DNA of 64,000 nucleotides from positions 124,001 to 188,000 of the forward strand of contig NZ_LUKD01000005.1 in NCBI RefSeq assembly GCF_001592745.1. Direction: 5' to 3'. A program made the position numbers and the translations under genes. The notes beneath the pieces were generated by a model. The model was given only the letters and a program-made list of their open reading frames with translations. It was not told the origin of the DNA and did not search any database. How positions within the stretch are numbered: position 1 is the stretch's first letter; every line of letters begins with the position of its first letter. Source of the stretch: Bdellovibrio bacteriovorus. GTDB lineage: Bacteria; Bdellovibrionota; Bdellovibrionia; Bdellovibrionales; Bdellovibrionaceae. Below are positions 26,635-36,294 of the stretch, piece by piece.

Positions 26635-27495
26635 ATGCCTAAAAAGAATCTGTCTAAACCTGTCCCTTTAGAAGAACTTGGAAATCAGCTTGCACGGCGC
26701 GGTGATATCCGTGTTGAGCGCCTGGAAGAACGTTTGGAGCCTCGCGTTCCGTTTCCGCATCGACACGATTACTTTCAGCTCCTCGTGGTGTCCGCAGGAC
26801 GTGGATGGCATGAGATTGATTTTAAACGTCACGCCGTGAGAGCACCGCAAGTTTTTATGATGAAACCGGGGCAAGTGCATTCCTGGAAATTATCCGCCGA
26901 TTCACAAGGCTTCATTGTCGAATTCACCGAAGAGTCTTTGCCGAAAAATTCCTTTTTGCTGGATCTAGTTCCGAAGGCCTTGGCTTTGCCTGACGTCTGG
27001 AAGTTTGCAAAATCAGAATTTCTGATTTGGAAAAACAAACTGGAAATCATGCTTGATGAGTATGAAAAGCGTCCGTCGTATTACGAAGCGAGTCTGCAAA
27101 ACCATGTGGGTTTGTTGCTGATTCACGCCCTTCGTTCGCAAGGGGAAGGTGTTTCTTTTCATGGTGGAATCGCCGATAAATTCAAAGACTTGGTGGAACT
27201 TCACTTTAAGAAGGAGCATGGCCTTTCTTTTTACGCCAAAGAATTAAAAATTACGCCAAAGCAGTTGTCAGCCGTCCTTCAGCAAAAGCTTCATCGGTCC
27301 GCGAAAGAAATTATTGCGGAAAGGTGTTTGTTAGAGGCAAAGCGAATGCTGGCTTATTCCGCAACTCCCGTGGCGGACATCGGCTATGCGTTGGGCTTTG
27401 AGGATCCCAATTATTTCAGTCGATTCTTAAGGCAGAATTTGCAGATGAACGCTTCCTTGTTTCGTGAGGAAGCGCAAAAGAAAAAAGGAAACTAG
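26635..27495 (+). CDS. AraC family regulator with cupin sensor domain
   Basis: 286 residues from the ATG at 26635; an in-frame ATG at 26527 lies within the divergent exonuclease start region and adds a leader of doubtful value. The N-terminal cupin-like domain (FPHRHDYFQLLVVSAGRG, about residues 36-53) binds a ligand. The C-terminal two helix-turn-helix modules are seen in FYAKELKITPKQLSAVLQQ and DIGYALGFEDPNYFSRFLRQ. Likely a carbon-source or stress regulator; no target is obvious. Its TAG overlaps the convergent small gene by 4 nt. Confidence 0.9.
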   Translation: MPKKNLSKPVPLEELGNQLARRGDIRVERLEERLEPRVPFPHRHDYFQLLVVSAGRGWHEIDFKRHAVRAPQVFMMKPGQVHSWKLSADSQGFIVEFTEESLPKNSFLLDLVPKALALPDVWKFAKSEFLIWKNKLEIMLDEYEKRPSYYEASLQNHVGLLLIHALRSQGEGVSFHGGIADKFKDLVELHFKKEHGLSFYAKELKITPKQLSAVLQQKLHRSAKEIIAERCLLEAKRMLAYSATPVADIGYALGFEDPNYFSRFLRQNLQMNASLFREEAQKKKGN

Positions 27496-27674
27496 AATTT
27501 GTCCATAGGGTGCGCTTTAGCTTGGGCCCCTTCGTTGTGGCTTTGTTCCGCATCTAACGCCACTTTACCAGTGATGCCAACCCATTCTGGAAAAAATACG
27601 GCCAAGACAGCGTAAGCAAGGACGCTGATAACCACGATAGCAATGCTTCCCATAATAACAAAACCAGTGCTCAT
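27492..27674 (-). CDS. Small single-pass membrane protein
   Basis: 60 residues from the ATG at 27674, preceded by GAGG. One hydrophobic helix (about 4-27, FVIMGSIAIVVISVLAYAVLAV) and a charged tail with AEQSHNEGAQAKAHPMDKF. Unknown function. Its TAG shares 4 nt with the AraC gene's stop. Confidence 0.6.
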   Translation of the reverse strand: MSTGFVIMGSIAIVVISVLAYAVLAVFFPEWVGITGKVALDAEQSHNEGAQAKAHPMDKF

Positions 27675-27820
27675 AAAAACCTCAGCTCTTATCATATATC
27701 TACCGGTCATTTTTGGCTATGGATAAATCTCTGTTTCACTAGCACTTTTTTCCTGAAACCCCGGATTTTCCTCCTATCTTTTGCGTCTGATTCTTGTTTC
27801 AATAGGGTCGAGGATGCTTT

Positions 27821-28066
27821 ATGGCTAAAGATTTATTGGATTTGCATGGTTTTAAATCAGATGAAGTCGAAGATGCGATTGACGCATTTTTAATGAAACT
27901 ATCCAACTCTAATTTAAAACGCGCTCGGATTATGACTGGTAAAGGGTCTGGGGTCGTTCAATCCGTTGCTATCAAATATCTTAAGATGGCGGGATATCCT
28001 TGGCAGTACGAGCGTCTTCCCAATGGAAAACAAAATGAAGGTTGTCTGGTTATTTTTCTTGAGTAG
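27821..28066 (+). CDS. Stand-alone Smr-domain protein
   Basis: 81 residues consisting of only an Smr domain. The hallmark LDLHGF (residues 6-11) and the TGKGSGVV loop (39-46) are both present. Smr domains are nucleases or nucleic-acid binders; in MutS2 and SmrB they cleave RNA or DNA at branched or collided-ribosome substrates. Short forms like this are often called Smr family proteins. It leads an apparent operon with two unknown genes (28073-29325), the start of the next gene being 6 nt after its stop. Confidence 0.88.
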   Translation: MAKDLLDLHGFKSDEVEDAIDAFLMKLSNSNLKRARIMTGKGSGVVQSVAIKYLKMAGYPWQYERLPNGKQNEGCLVIFLE

Positions 28067-28072
28067 TTGCAA

Positions 28073-29020
28073 ATGAAAAAAACAAATAAAAAAGGCCGAA
28101 GGCCCACAAAAGAAGTTCAAGATTTTCTTCATGACGTGACACTTCTTTCCTCTATAGCTGTAAATAAAAAAGCGGCGAAGCAGGCAGTGGGTGAGTATCC
28201 CTTCGATGAACAGCTTTTATCAATCAGTCCCATATATCGGAACAGCCGAAAGCTTTTTTTGAAGCAAGGCGGGTTTTTTGTTCCCAGCGTGTGCTCGACC
28301 ATGCGGTCTTTAAGTTCCCCCGATTTATTTAAGAACGAATTGCAGTTCAGTCCGCTTGCTTCAGAGATGGCGTGGTTTAAAGATCACTGGCAAGAGGTTT
28401 ATGACCCGGAAGTTCTGGTGAGTGGGATGACCGCTTTCAACCAGATTTCTCTTTATCACGAGCAGAATCATCGCATTCTTTGGAACCTTTTGCCTCGCGC
28501 TCCCGAAGAACAGCGTGATTTCTGTCGTTATTTAAATTTTGCAGAAAGCCTGGTGATCACTTTAGATTTAATTTTGGGGGATCAGATCGGGCCGAAATAT
28601 TCAGAGGCGTTTGAGCGTTTAAAAAGTATCTATCGCCCTGCCGGAGCTGATTCCTGGTCGAAAAAATCTTTAGATCAGTATCGCCGCTATCTTCTTGCTG
28701 TGATGTATGTCAGCTATTTAGCTTTGGAATTAGCTCATCACGAAGACATTCCGAAAGCTTTGGATTATGTACTGCCAGGTCAAAAGAAAATCAATAAAGA
28801 TGCCGTAGAGCGCGGATTAGAGCTAAGCGAGCTCTTCACCTTAAATACGAATCTTCAATGGCAAAAAAGATACTGGAAGCAAGCTCAAGAGCAACTGTTC
28901 TTGTATCATAAAAATTCTAAAGAAGACGTGCACTATCTTCCCGAAGACCCCTTGGACTTTGAAGAGGAATTCGTAATCGCACAAAGGATTTTGGATTATT
29001 TTCTGGGAGAGGGATCATGA
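28073..29020 (+). CDS. Unknown protein in the Smr operon
   Basis: 315 residues from the ATG at 28073 (a TTG at 28067 adds two residues). N-terminus is basic (KKTNKKGRRPTKEVQ); the rest is mostly helical with a conserved-looking SLYHEQNHRILWNLLP stretch (about residues 117-132), containing HEQNH, and a second helical half with SYLALELAHHEDI. HEQNH is a loose resemblance to a zinc-metallopeptidase HExxH motif (H-E-Q-N-H at about 120-124), but the downstream ligand is not obvious. Function unrecognised. The stop overlaps the next gene by 4 nt (ATGA). Confidence 0.7.
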   Translation: MKKTNKKGRRPTKEVQDFLHDVTLLSSIAVNKKAAKQAVGEYPFDEQLLSISPIYRNSRKLFLKQGGFFVPSVCSTMRSLSSPDLFKNELQFSPLASEMAWFKDHWQEVYDPEVLVSGMTAFNQISLYHEQNHRILWNLLPRAPEEQRDFCRYLNFAESLVITLDLILGDQIGPKYSEAFERLKSIYRPAGADSWSKKSLDQYRRYLLAVMYVSYLALELAHHEDIPKALDYVLPGQKKINKDAVERGLELSELFTLNTNLQWQKRYWKQAQEQLFLYHKNSKEDVHYLPEDPLDFEEEFVIAQRILDYFLGEGS

Positions 29021-29325
29021 GAATCAGACAAGTGGGGTTTTCTTCCCGATTAAAAGCCCATAGAAAAATTCTGACCCTTGAGACCTTGAAGTTCATCGTC
29101 GAATATTTTAAAGATCGCGATGCACGGTTGGCGGCTTTGCGCTCGGGAGTGCCAGAAAACTATGCTTCTCGTCAAGGGGCTTGGTTAAAGAAGCATGCGA
29201 TTGTCTTAGCCGCTATGGAAACTGAAATAGATGACAGAGATCAACTTCGTTTGGAAAAAGCCTTGGCAGAGATCGAAAAGCAAATGGACATCTGCAAAGA
29301 AATTTTGAATCTTCAAGATTTCTAA
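29017..29325 (+). CDS. Short unknown protein, last gene of the Smr operon
   Basis: 102 residues, ATG at 29017 overlapping the previous stop. N-terminus RIRQVGFSSRLKAHRKIL is basic; the remainder (YFKDRDARLAALRSGVPE, then LEKALAEIEKQMDICKEIL) suggests helices with a coiled-coil end. No known family. Tight coupling to the 315-residue gene suggests that the two proteins act together. Confidence 0.65.
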   Translation: MRIRQVGFSSRLKAHRKILTLETLKFIVEYFKDRDARLAALRSGVPENYASRQGAWLKKHAIVLAAMETEIDDRDQLRLEKALAEIEKQMDICKEILNLQDF

Positions 29326-29399
29326 TTGCTTTTTTACAGAAGCGTTTCCGCTTTAATTTTTTGAAGTGTAATACTGTCATATTAGATGACGGAGAATCA

Positions 29400-29657
29400 A
29401 TGGCGCATTTTCGCAAAAACTCTAAAGTTGAATGGTCCTGGGCGGGAAGTACGGTTCACGGTGTGGTCGTCGATGTTTTTAAAGAGTCGGTCACGAAAAC
29501 CATCAAAGGTAAGAAAATCACTCGGCATGGCAGCGACGAGAAACCTGCGTACCTGGTTGAGTCGGATAAAGGCAATCAAGCTTTAAAGCTCGAGACGGAA
29601 CTTCGAAAATCTTCAGTAAAAGCAGAATCTAAAAACGGCCCGAAAATGTTTAGGTAA
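29400..29657 (+). CDS. DUF2945 (hypervirulence-associated TUDOR-like) protein
   Basis: 85 residues from the ATG at 29400 after GGAG. The sequence KVEWSWAGSTVHGVVVDVF, then SDEKPAYLVESDKGNQALKLETEL, matches DUF2945, a small SH3/Tudor-like domain that binds other proteins or nucleic acids. The cellular role is unknown. A perfect 9-bp hairpin follows (29667-29695). Confidence 0.85.
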   Translation: MAHFRKNSKVEWSWAGSTVHGVVVDVFKESVTKTIKGKKITRHGSDEKPAYLVESDKGNQALKLETELRKSSVKAESKNGPKMFR

Positions 29658-29666
29658 AAAAGAGGT

Positions 29667-29695
29667 GTTCCAGAGCGCTTTTCGCACTCTGGAAC
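29667..29695. terminator. Hairpin between the DUF2945 gene and the chemoreceptor gene
   Basis: GTTCCAGAG (29667-29675) pairs with CTCTGGAAC (29687-29695). It sits between two convergent genes but lacks a T run, so it is only a candidate shared terminator. Confidence 0.5.
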
Positions 29696-29704
29696 AAGTT
29701 AGAT

Positions 29705-31366
29705 CTAGAAACCCTCTGTCGTGCCGACCTTAGCACGGATTTCCTGATCCTCATCGAAGGGGATTGTCGCCTCGGCGCGGGTGGCCTTAGCGGGCGTTTT
29801 AAATTTCAAAACATTGTTACTGCGAAGAACGGCCGCCTTTTTGGCGGGGACGACGGCGACCGCCTTCGGTTGAAAACTTTTTAAATTTGCCTCTGGCTCT
29901 TGCGAACCTCCAAAGATGACTCCTTGAAGATTTCCAAGAAGATCTTGCGTTGACTGAGCCAGGCCATTGATCTCGACCGTGGTTGCAGCAATTTCTTCTG
30001 CCGAAGCGGCGTTACCTTGCGAAGACTGATCCAGTTGATTCATCGCTTTGCTGATTTGTTGTATGCCCGTTGTTTGCTCAGTGCTTGCTACCGAGATTTC
30101 ATTGTTGAGGTCTGCGACTTTTTTAACTGAATTTGTGATGTTACTTAGAACCGCACCGCTATTATCTGCGATACGACCTCCTTCCTCAACTTGTGTCACC
30201 GAATCTTTGATTAAAGAGGTGATGTCTTTAGCTGCCGCCGCACTTCTTTGGGCAAGGGAACGCACGGCTTCAGCGACAACCGCAAAGCCTTTACCTTGTT
30301 CGCCGGCACGAGCCGCTTCAACGGCGGCATTGAGGGCTAGTAAGTTCGTCTGAAAAGCAATGTCATCGATAACAGAAATAATCTCTTCAATTTTTTTAGA
30401 CGACTGAGAGATTTTCTGCATGGAAAGGATCAGAGCTTGGATTTCTTGCTCGCCTTTTTCCGCAGTTTCGCGCGAAGAAGCTGAAAGTGACGCTGCTTGT
30501 TTTGCATTGTCTGAGTTCATCTTCACCATGGATGTGAGTTCTTCAAGTGAGGCGACAGTTTCTTCTAAGGAGGCCGCGGCAGACGTTGAGGATTGGGAAA
30601 GACTGTTGCCGGCTTGGCTCAATTGGTCCACAGAAGCGACAACATTCTTATTTGCTTCATTGATTTTGTTAGAGATAACTCCTACCGCATTGGCAATTCT
30701 TGAACCTATAAATAGAAGAACGGCAAAGATAGCCAGACCCGCGATAGCGGTGATACCAATAAGAGTACGGAAGGATTTCTTTTCGGTTAATTCCGCAGAA
30801 GCAGCAGACTCTTCTGCGACTTTTCTAAAGACCTTCGCTAGGTCACGGTTCCAAATACGAATCACGGCACCGTCTTTTCCGATGGGACCTTCAAGAAGAC
30901 GTTTTGCCTCGGCGATTTTCGCTGGGTCGTTGGACTGAACTAGCGTGAGGACTTGTTTAATATTTGCGTAATAACCCGGAAGAATCTGCTGAATCGGCTC
31001 AAGCATTTTCTTTTCTTCATCGGACAATGTCGATCCGGTGTAAAGCTTTTCCGCCGCTTGGAACTCCTCGATAGAGTCCGACGCACCTTTGATGAATTTC
31101 GTACGAAGTTCAGGGTTCTCTGTCGCCATCGAAGCCCATACATTATATAGAAACTTATTTCGAGACTGGCGCATCTCACCTAAATTATCAAAAGCGGGAA
31201 CTATAATGTCTGTATTTTGATCTAAAAGTTTAACAATGTCGCGCAAACTATTGTAGGCGACGCCACCTAAAAGACCAAAAGCGATCAGCGGAAAAAATGC
31301 AGCGATCAGCAAGCGACCTTTGATTCCTCGAAACCATGTAATTAAAAATCCATTTTGAGCGCCCAT
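29705..31366 (-). CDS. Methyl-accepting chemotaxis protein
   Basis: 553 residues. Cytoplasmic start, membrane helix (about 18-36), periplasmic four-helix-bundle sensor (about 40-195), membrane helix (about 203-223), and a cytoplasmic signalling coiled coil. The hairpin tip [20 protein letters not shown] contacts CheA and CheW. I see no clear HAMP domain between the second helix and the signalling part, and no C-terminal CheR-binding pentapeptide. The ligand is not predictable. Transcription starts in the 310-nt region upstream, which is rich in inverted repeats. Confidence 0.93.
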   Translation of the reverse strand: MGAQNGFLITWFRGIKGRLLIAAFFPLIAFGLLGGVAYNSLRDIVKLLDQNTDIIVPAFDNLGEMRQSRNKFLYNVWASMATENPELRTKFIKGASDSIEEFQAAEKLYTGSTLSDEEKKMLEPIQQILPGYYANIKQVLTLVQSNDPAKIAEAKRLLEGPIGKDGAVIRIWNRDLAKVFRKVAEESAASAELTEKKSFRTLIGITAIAGLAIFAVLLFIGSRIANAVGVISNKINEANKNVVASVDQLSQAGNSLSQSSTSAAASLEETVASLEELTSMVKMNSDNAKQAASLSASSRETAEKGEQEIQALILSMQKISQSSKKIEEIISVIDDIAFQTNLLALNAAVEAARAGEQGKGFAVVAEAVRSLAQRSAAAAKDITSLIKDSVTQVEEGGRIADNSGAVLSNITNSVKKVADLNNEISVASTEQTTGIQQISKAMNQLDQSSQGNAASAEEIAATTVEINGLAQSTQDLLGNLQGVIFGGSQEPEANLKSFQPKAVAVVPAKKAAVLRSNNVLKFKTPAKATRAEATIPFDEDQEIRAKVGTTEGF

Positions 31367-31676
31367 GACAACGTTCCTTTCAAGACTTCAAAACTTTTGT
31401 TGGACCTGAATTAGTTCGGAGTACTTTTGCGGGCACTTGAATTTTCTTAACCGAAACTTAACTGCGATAATGGAAAAGTGTTTCGTTCTGAAACGAACAT
31501 GCAAGGAGTGTATGAAGTTTCAGACACAATGTTGAATCAACCTGAAACGGTTTCTCAGAATGAGACAGTGTCGTAATAAGAATGTGTTAAGGCAACTACA
31601 ATGCTGTCTCATTGCGAAACACTTTGAAGAGATTTGTCATGTTTTCGTAACAATGACGGAAGAGTGCGTTTTAGAT
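31367..31676. other. 310-nt intergenic region with dense inverted repeats upstream of the chemoreceptor gene
   Basis: No gene. The sequence CTGAAAC occurs at 31488-31494 and 31542-31548, and its inverse GTTTCAG at 31517-31523. AATGAGACAG (31559-31568) is a perfect inverted repeat of CTGTCTCATT (31604-31613). TTCGTT/AACGAA around CTGA lies at 31482-31497. The region must include the chemoreceptor promoter on the minus strand and lies after the 3' end of no gene on the plus strand. It may contain a regulator-binding array or an sRNA. Confidence 0.5.
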
Positions 31677-32642
31677 TTAATTTTGCGTCGGATCCCGTTG
31701 GGCCTTTTCAATATCGCGAGCGAACAATCTTAAAACCCAGGCATCATTCAGGCGCACCTGTGAATTTGAAACGTTCATATTTACTTTCGAGCGGTAAAGA
31801 GGATCATAGCCCAACTTCTTGGCGTCGATCCCGGCGGACTCAAAAAAGTTTTGCATTTCTTTTGCAGCTTCATCAGCGTTGTAGGAATCGCCTTGATTTA
31901 TTGTTTTTTCCATTTGCTCACAAAATGTGCGTGTTGCAGAATCGCGAGCCAATTCAGGTTTCTGCGCGACGGCGCGTGCGAGGTAATGCAGGTTGTATGA
32001 CTTCTGAAGAATGTCGTCCATGGCGCGCGTATTTTCTTTTAAGAAGCCTCCGGCGCGATAAATCTCGTAATAGAACTCGGCCTTTTTTAAAAGTGACGGA
32101 TCATTTTGTTCTTCCGACTTCATGATCATATCAACGGCCGCAGACATGCCCGGCGCTCGAAAAACATAGCGAAGAATAGGCGCCGCAGATTCCACTAACG
32201 GATCTTTTTCACCTTGAGCTAAGCTGTGAAAAAAAGTTTTTGCATTCGCATTCGTGGGATCACGAAGAAGATGACTGTCGGAAGCTTTTTCCAAGTTGTG
32301 ACAAGTTTCGATAAGTGGTTTTCGTGAGTCCGTAAAGTCTTCTAAAAGAACTTTCGCGGTGTCGTCTGCTAAAGCTTCCTGAGAAGAGCGGGCTTGATCC
32401 GGCACATTTTCTATCTTCGCCGGTGTGGAGGTTATCTTGTTTTGTGAGTCGTCGATGGCAGAGAGGGGACTGGTTGTGCTTGTTTTCGCGGCAGTTTTCT
32501 TTAAAGCAGGAGGAGTGAGTCCTTGTCGAATCTCAAAGATAGAAGGCAATTTCGAAAGTCCCCACACACCTAGACCGACAAATACCAGTGCTAGAATCGC
32601 AATACTTGCTCCTAATGTCTTGAGAACACTTTTGAGTTTCAT
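31677..32642 (-). CDS. Membrane-anchored periplasmic protein, unknown
   Basis: 321 residues from the ATG at 32642 (AGAGGAGAA upstream; a start at 32669 is unsupported). One N-terminal membrane helix (about 8-28, LGASIAILALVFVGLGVWG), a Thr/Ser/Lys linker, then a long helical domain without recognised motifs (about 85-321). Two cysteines (ETCHNLEK and RTFCEQME) may form a disulfide. No family known. It is upstream of the tRNA in the opposite direction. Confidence 0.7.
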   Translation of the reverse strand: MKLKSVLKTLGASIAILALVFVGLGVWGLSKLPSIFEIRQGLTPPALKKTAAKTSTTSPLSAIDDSQNKITSTPAKIENVPDQARSSQEALADDTAKVLLEDFTDSRKPLIETCHNLEKASDSHLLRDPTNANAKTFFHSLAQGEKDPLVESAAPILRYVFRAPGMSAAVDMIMKSEEQNDPSLLKKAEFYYEIYRAGGFLKENTRAMDDILQKSYNLHYLARAVAQKPELARDSATRTFCEQMEKTINQGDSYNADEAAKEMQNFFESAGIDAKKLGYDPLYRSKVNMNVSNSQVRLNDAWVLRLFARDIEKAQRDPTQN

Positions 32643-32743
32643 AAGATTCTCCTCTGAAAGTGAGTTCAACCATGCTTTTACGGCACGAGCAATGAGGCCT
32701 AAATGATACAGGCTGTTATATTCATTCTTTTAATAATGAGGGG

Positions 32744-32772
32744 TTGACGCTGCGACGCTTTCAACCTATACC
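32744..32772 (+). promoter_or_regulatory. Sigma-70 promoter of the initiator tRNA gene
   Basis: TTGACG (32744-32749), 17-nt spacer, TATACC (32767-32772), with transcription expected 7-8 nt before the tRNA at 32786. This is the clearest promoter in the window. Confidence 0.75.
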
Positions 32773-32785
32773 TTAACTTCCTTGT

Positions 32786-32862
<77 letters not shown>

Positions 32863-32864
32863 AT

Positions 32865-32895
32865 AAAGGCTCGAAGGTAAACCTTCGGGCCTTTT
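32865..32895 (+). terminator. Terminator of the initiator tRNA gene
   Basis: A 13-bp stem (AAAGGCTCGAAGG with CCTTCGGGCCTTT, one G-T pair) with a TAAA loop, followed by TCCATTTTT. It ends the single tRNA transcript. Confidence 0.88.
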
Positions 32896-33063
32896 CCATT
32901 TTTAAGTCTCTGGTTTGCTAAACATCATCGTCCTCTTTGATCGTCGGGATTGCATTGTCTTTTGCAATACTCAAGCTGTGCTTTTTATTTCGCAGGCCTC
33001 ATTTTTTTTAGGCATGTTAAAGCTTTGGTCTAAGCTAGAGGTAAAGCTTGTAAGGTGCATTGA

Positions 33064-36000
33064 ATGAGTACACGCGAACTCGCCTCTGTTCTAAAAAAAT
33101 CTAAAGAGCTGGTGCTAAAGACATGGGAAGAACGATGTCGAAGCTTGTTGCCAGCAGCGGGGCCCTTGGCGCCACGAGCTTTGCGCAATTCTCTTCCGCA
33201 GTTCTTGGATGAGCTGGCTAAAACTTTAGAATACCCCCAATCGCAACGGTATGTTCTTGATGAAGAAAGCCGTATGGCCAAAGAGCATGGAAAGAAGCGG
33301 AGTGAGCAGCTTGAGTACGATCTTTCACAGGTCATTGATGAATACCAAATTCTGCGACAGGTGTTGTTTGAAATATTAGAAGCTGAAACATCCGTCGATG
33401 TGAAAACACGGGACATAATTCTTGATGCGATCAGCGTTGGCATACGAAAAGGGGCGGTGGAGTTTGTCCAAAGTCGCAACCAAGCTTCCTTGCAGGCCAG
33501 CGAAAATTTGCGTATCAGCGAAGAACAATTTCGTCTGGTTGTTGAAGGCGTGAAAGACCATGCCATCATCTGCACTGACCCTGAAGGGGTTGTTGTTTAC
33601 TGGAGCCCTGGTGCTGAAAACCTCTTCCTTTGGAAAAGCGATGAAGTTTTGGGAACCAGCGGCTCGCGAATTTTCATTCCCGAAGACCTTGAGCAAGGCA
33701 TGGATCGTAAAGAGATGAAGACCGCCGCAGATGAAGGAATGGCTGAAGACAATCGCTGGCATATCAGAAAGGATCAAAGTCGTTTTTTTGCCACCGGCAT
33801 CATGAATCCTCTGCGCGATTCGCAAGGGAAGTTGATTGGTTTCGTTAAAGTCTTACGTGATTTTACAGAAAAGATGATCACTCAGGAAAATCTACATCGG
33901 GTGAAATCGGAAGCCGAAGCGGCCAGAAACACGCTCAACGAACTTGTGATGCAGGCTCCAGTGGCGATGGTTTTAGTGATGGAGCCAGACTACAGGTTTG
34001 TCATGGCAAATCCAGCGTATGAAAAAATCGTCGCCCGCAAAGTCGCCGGAAAAACGGTTCTTGAGGCCTTCACGGATGAGGAGGTTGGGCACTTCATACC
34101 TCTTTTGGATAAGGTTGTAAGAACCGGTCAACCTTTTGTTGGAAAAGAAATACCTCTCACTCTTCCAGAGCCGGATGGTCATCTTAAAACGCAGTATGTG
34201 AACCTTTCCTATCATCCTTTTCAGGAATCTGGAGGAGAAGTTAAAGGTGTCTTCGCCGTCGTACAAGACGTAACGGAACAAGTTGAGTCGCGCAAAGAGC
34301 TGGAACTGGCAAATCAGAAGCTGCAAGCCATATTGGATCGCGCTCCCATGGGGATTTCCTTCATCGAAGCCCCTTCGGGTAAGATGATAATGATGAATGA
34401 TCAAGCCCGAAAAATTCTGGGTCATGAATCTCGAGTCACAGACAACTACAAGCAATATGGGAAAATGGGTGCCATTCATAAAGATGGCACTCCTTATAGC
34501 GCGGAAGATTACCCTACGGTTCGTGCATTTAAATACGGAGAAACCATTATTGACGAAGACATGAGTTACATCCGTCATGACGGTAAAACCATTGATCTTT
34601 CCGTCAGTGCCGGTCCTATCTTCACTCATGACGGTAAAATCAGTGGGGCCGTCGGAACTTTTTTTGATGTGACCGAACGAAACAGATTGCGAGCGGAACT
34701 TGAAGAGCGCGAAGAAAACTTTCGAGCTATTTTTGCGCAAGCCGCATCCGGTATTGCGCGTATGTCTACCGCCAGTCGTTGGGAGCTGGTAAATGTTAGA
34801 CTGACAGAAATTCTGCAGTATTCTGCAGAGGAACTATCACAGAAGACATGCACAGAAATGACCCATCCTGAGGATGTCGAAACCGAGCTTTCTCATCTAG
34901 AAGAAATGCGAGCCGGAAAATACGACAGCTTCTCGATGGAGATTCGTTATCTTAGAAAAGATGGCTCTTATGTCTGGGTGATTCTGACAAAGTCCATCGT
35001 TCGCGATGTCGATGGAAAGGCGAAATATTATATTTCCGTTATTGAAGACATCACGGAACGTAAAAAATTGGAAGAAGAACTGCATAGGGCAAAACAGGCC
35101 GCCGATCGCGCCAGCGCTTCCAAATCCGCATTTCTTGCGAACATGAGTCACGAGATCAGAACTCCAATGACCGCTGTTTTGGGATTTACGGAAATCCTGA
35201 AAGATTCAACGCTGACTCAAGCTGAAAGAATCGATGCTATCTCGCGAATAGATAACAGCGGCAGGGCTCTGCTTCGTCTTATCGACGATATTTTGGATAT
35301 TTCTAAAATTGAAGCCGGAAGATTGGACATTCAAAAGTCGCGATTCTCGCCGGTAGCCGTCGTGTCTGATGTGGTGTCGTTCATGCGGGTTAATGCCGAA
35401 AGAAAAGGTGTCTCATTAAGACTTAAAGTCGATGCCAGCGTGCCCACAGAGGCGACTTCGGATCCTGGAAGGTTGCGACAAATTCTGGTGAACCTCATTG
35501 GGAATGCTATTAAATTCACATCCGTCGGTGAGGTCTTAGTATCACTGAAAGCTGAAGACTTCCGCTACCTGATTTTCGAAGTGCGTGATACGGGTATTGG
35601 TATTTCAGAAGAAGATCTCAAAAAACTTTTTAAACCCTTTGCGCAAGCTGATGGCTCTATCACTCGTAAATTTGGTGGTACAGGGCTGGGACTTGTACTT
35701 TCGCGTCGGCTTGCAGAAACATTGGGCGGAAGTCTTGACGTCGCAGAAAGTATTGTCGGTGTAGGGACGACCTTTGTAGTACGTATCGATGCAAAACCTT
35801 TTAGCTATACCGAAGGTCCTTCGGCACCCTCAATCCCTGAAATAAAACACGACGGAGGAGCTCGCGCAGAACTTGAAGACGTGAGGGTTTTGCTTGCCGA
35901 AGACGTGATCGACAATCAGATTTTGATCAGCAAATACTTGGAAAAAGCAGGCGCTTCGGTGGCTTTTGCTAATAATGGTGCAGAGGCCGTCGAGCTGGCT

Positions 36001-36234
36001 TTGCAAAGAGACTTCGATATTATCTTAATGGATATACAAATGCCGGTGTTAGACGGAATTAGAGCCACTAAGGAGCTGCGCTCCAAAGGTTACACAGGCC
36101 CCATCGTCGCGCTGACAGCGCATGCCATGGCTGAAGAGGTGAAGAAGTCTATTGAAGCAGGATGTAATGCACATCTGACAAAGCCCATCGATAAAAAAGC
36201 TTTGGTCGAAGCCGTCCAAAAATTTTCGAGATGA
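33064..36234 (+). CDS. RsbRD/PAS multi-domain hybrid sensor histidine kinase
   Basis: 1056 residues, no membrane segment. The N-terminal RsbRD-like domain (residues 1-140, with SKELVLKTWEERCRSLLP) is followed by about four PAS/PAC modules (about 155-285, 290-420, 425-545 and 555-680), then HisKA with His696 (MSHEIRTP), HATPase_c (DTGIGIS and GGTGLGLVLS) and a C-terminal receiver with Asp990 (IILMDIQMPVLDG). A cytoplasmic kinase that may integrate several cofactor or redox signals. The ATG at 33064 follows AAGGTG. It is 60 nt upstream of metG in the same direction; the functional link is unclear. No DNA-binding output domain, so it needs an HPt partner. Confidence 0.93.
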   Translation: MSTRELASVLKKSKELVLKTWEERCRSLLPAAGPLAPRALRNSLPQFLDELAKTLEYPQSQRYVLDEESRMAKEHGKKRSEQLEYDLSQVIDEYQILRQVLFEILEAETSVDVKTRDIILDAISVGIRKGAVEFVQSRNQASLQASENLRISEEQFRLVVEGVKDHAIICTDPEGVVVYWSPGAENLFLWKSDEVLGTSGSRIFIPEDLEQGMDRKEMKTAADEGMAEDNRWHIRKDQSRFFATGIMNPLRDSQGKLIGFVKVLRDFTEKMITQENLHRVKSEAEAARNTLNELVMQAPVAMVLVMEPDYRFVMANPAYEKIVARKVAGKTVLEAFTDEEVGHFIPLLDKVVRTGQPFVGKEIPLTLPEPDGHLKTQYVNLSYHPFQESGGEVKGVFAVVQDVTEQVESRKELELANQKLQAILDRAPMGISFIEAPSGKMIMMNDQARKILGHESRVTDNYKQYGKMGAIHKDGTPYSAEDYPTVRAFKYGETIIDEDMSYIRHDGKTIDLSVSAGPIFTHDGKISGAVGTFFDVTERNRLRAELEEREENFRAIFAQAASGIARMSTASRWELVNVRLTEILQYSAEELSQKTCTEMTHPEDVETELSHLEEMRAGKYDSFSMEIRYLRKDGSYVWVILTKSIVRDVDGKAKYYISVIEDITERKKLEEELHRAKQAADRASASKSAFLANMSHEIRTPMTAVLGFTEILKDSTLTQAERIDAISRIDNSGRALLRLIDDILDISKIEAGRLDIQKSRFSPVAVVSDVVSFMRVNAERKGVSLRLKVDASVPTEATSDPGRLRQILVNLIGNAIKFTSVGEVLVSLKAEDFRYLIFEVRDTGIGISEEDLKKLFKPFAQADGSITRKFGGTGLGLVLSRRLAETLGGSLDVAESIVGVGTTFVVRIDAKPFSYTEGPSAPSIPEIKHDGGARAELEDVRVLLAEDVIDNQILISKYLEKAGASVAFANNGAEAVELALQRDFDIILMDIQMPVLDGIRATKELRSKGYTGPIVALTAHAMAEEVKKSIEAGCNAHLTKPIDKKALVEAVQKFSR

Positions 36235-36294
36235 CCGACAAAAAGGGTGCATCACCCCTGGATTTTAGCTAAATTAAGGCCTTTAGAGGTTAAT

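Noticed and set aside
31367-31480. FliA-type promoter before the chemoreceptor
   Set aside because: I could not find a TAAA plus GCCGATAA pair with proper spacing.
33030-34740. Long minus-strand frames opposite the PAS kinase
   Set aside because: They are shadows of the coding strand, with Cys/Ser/Arg-rich composition.
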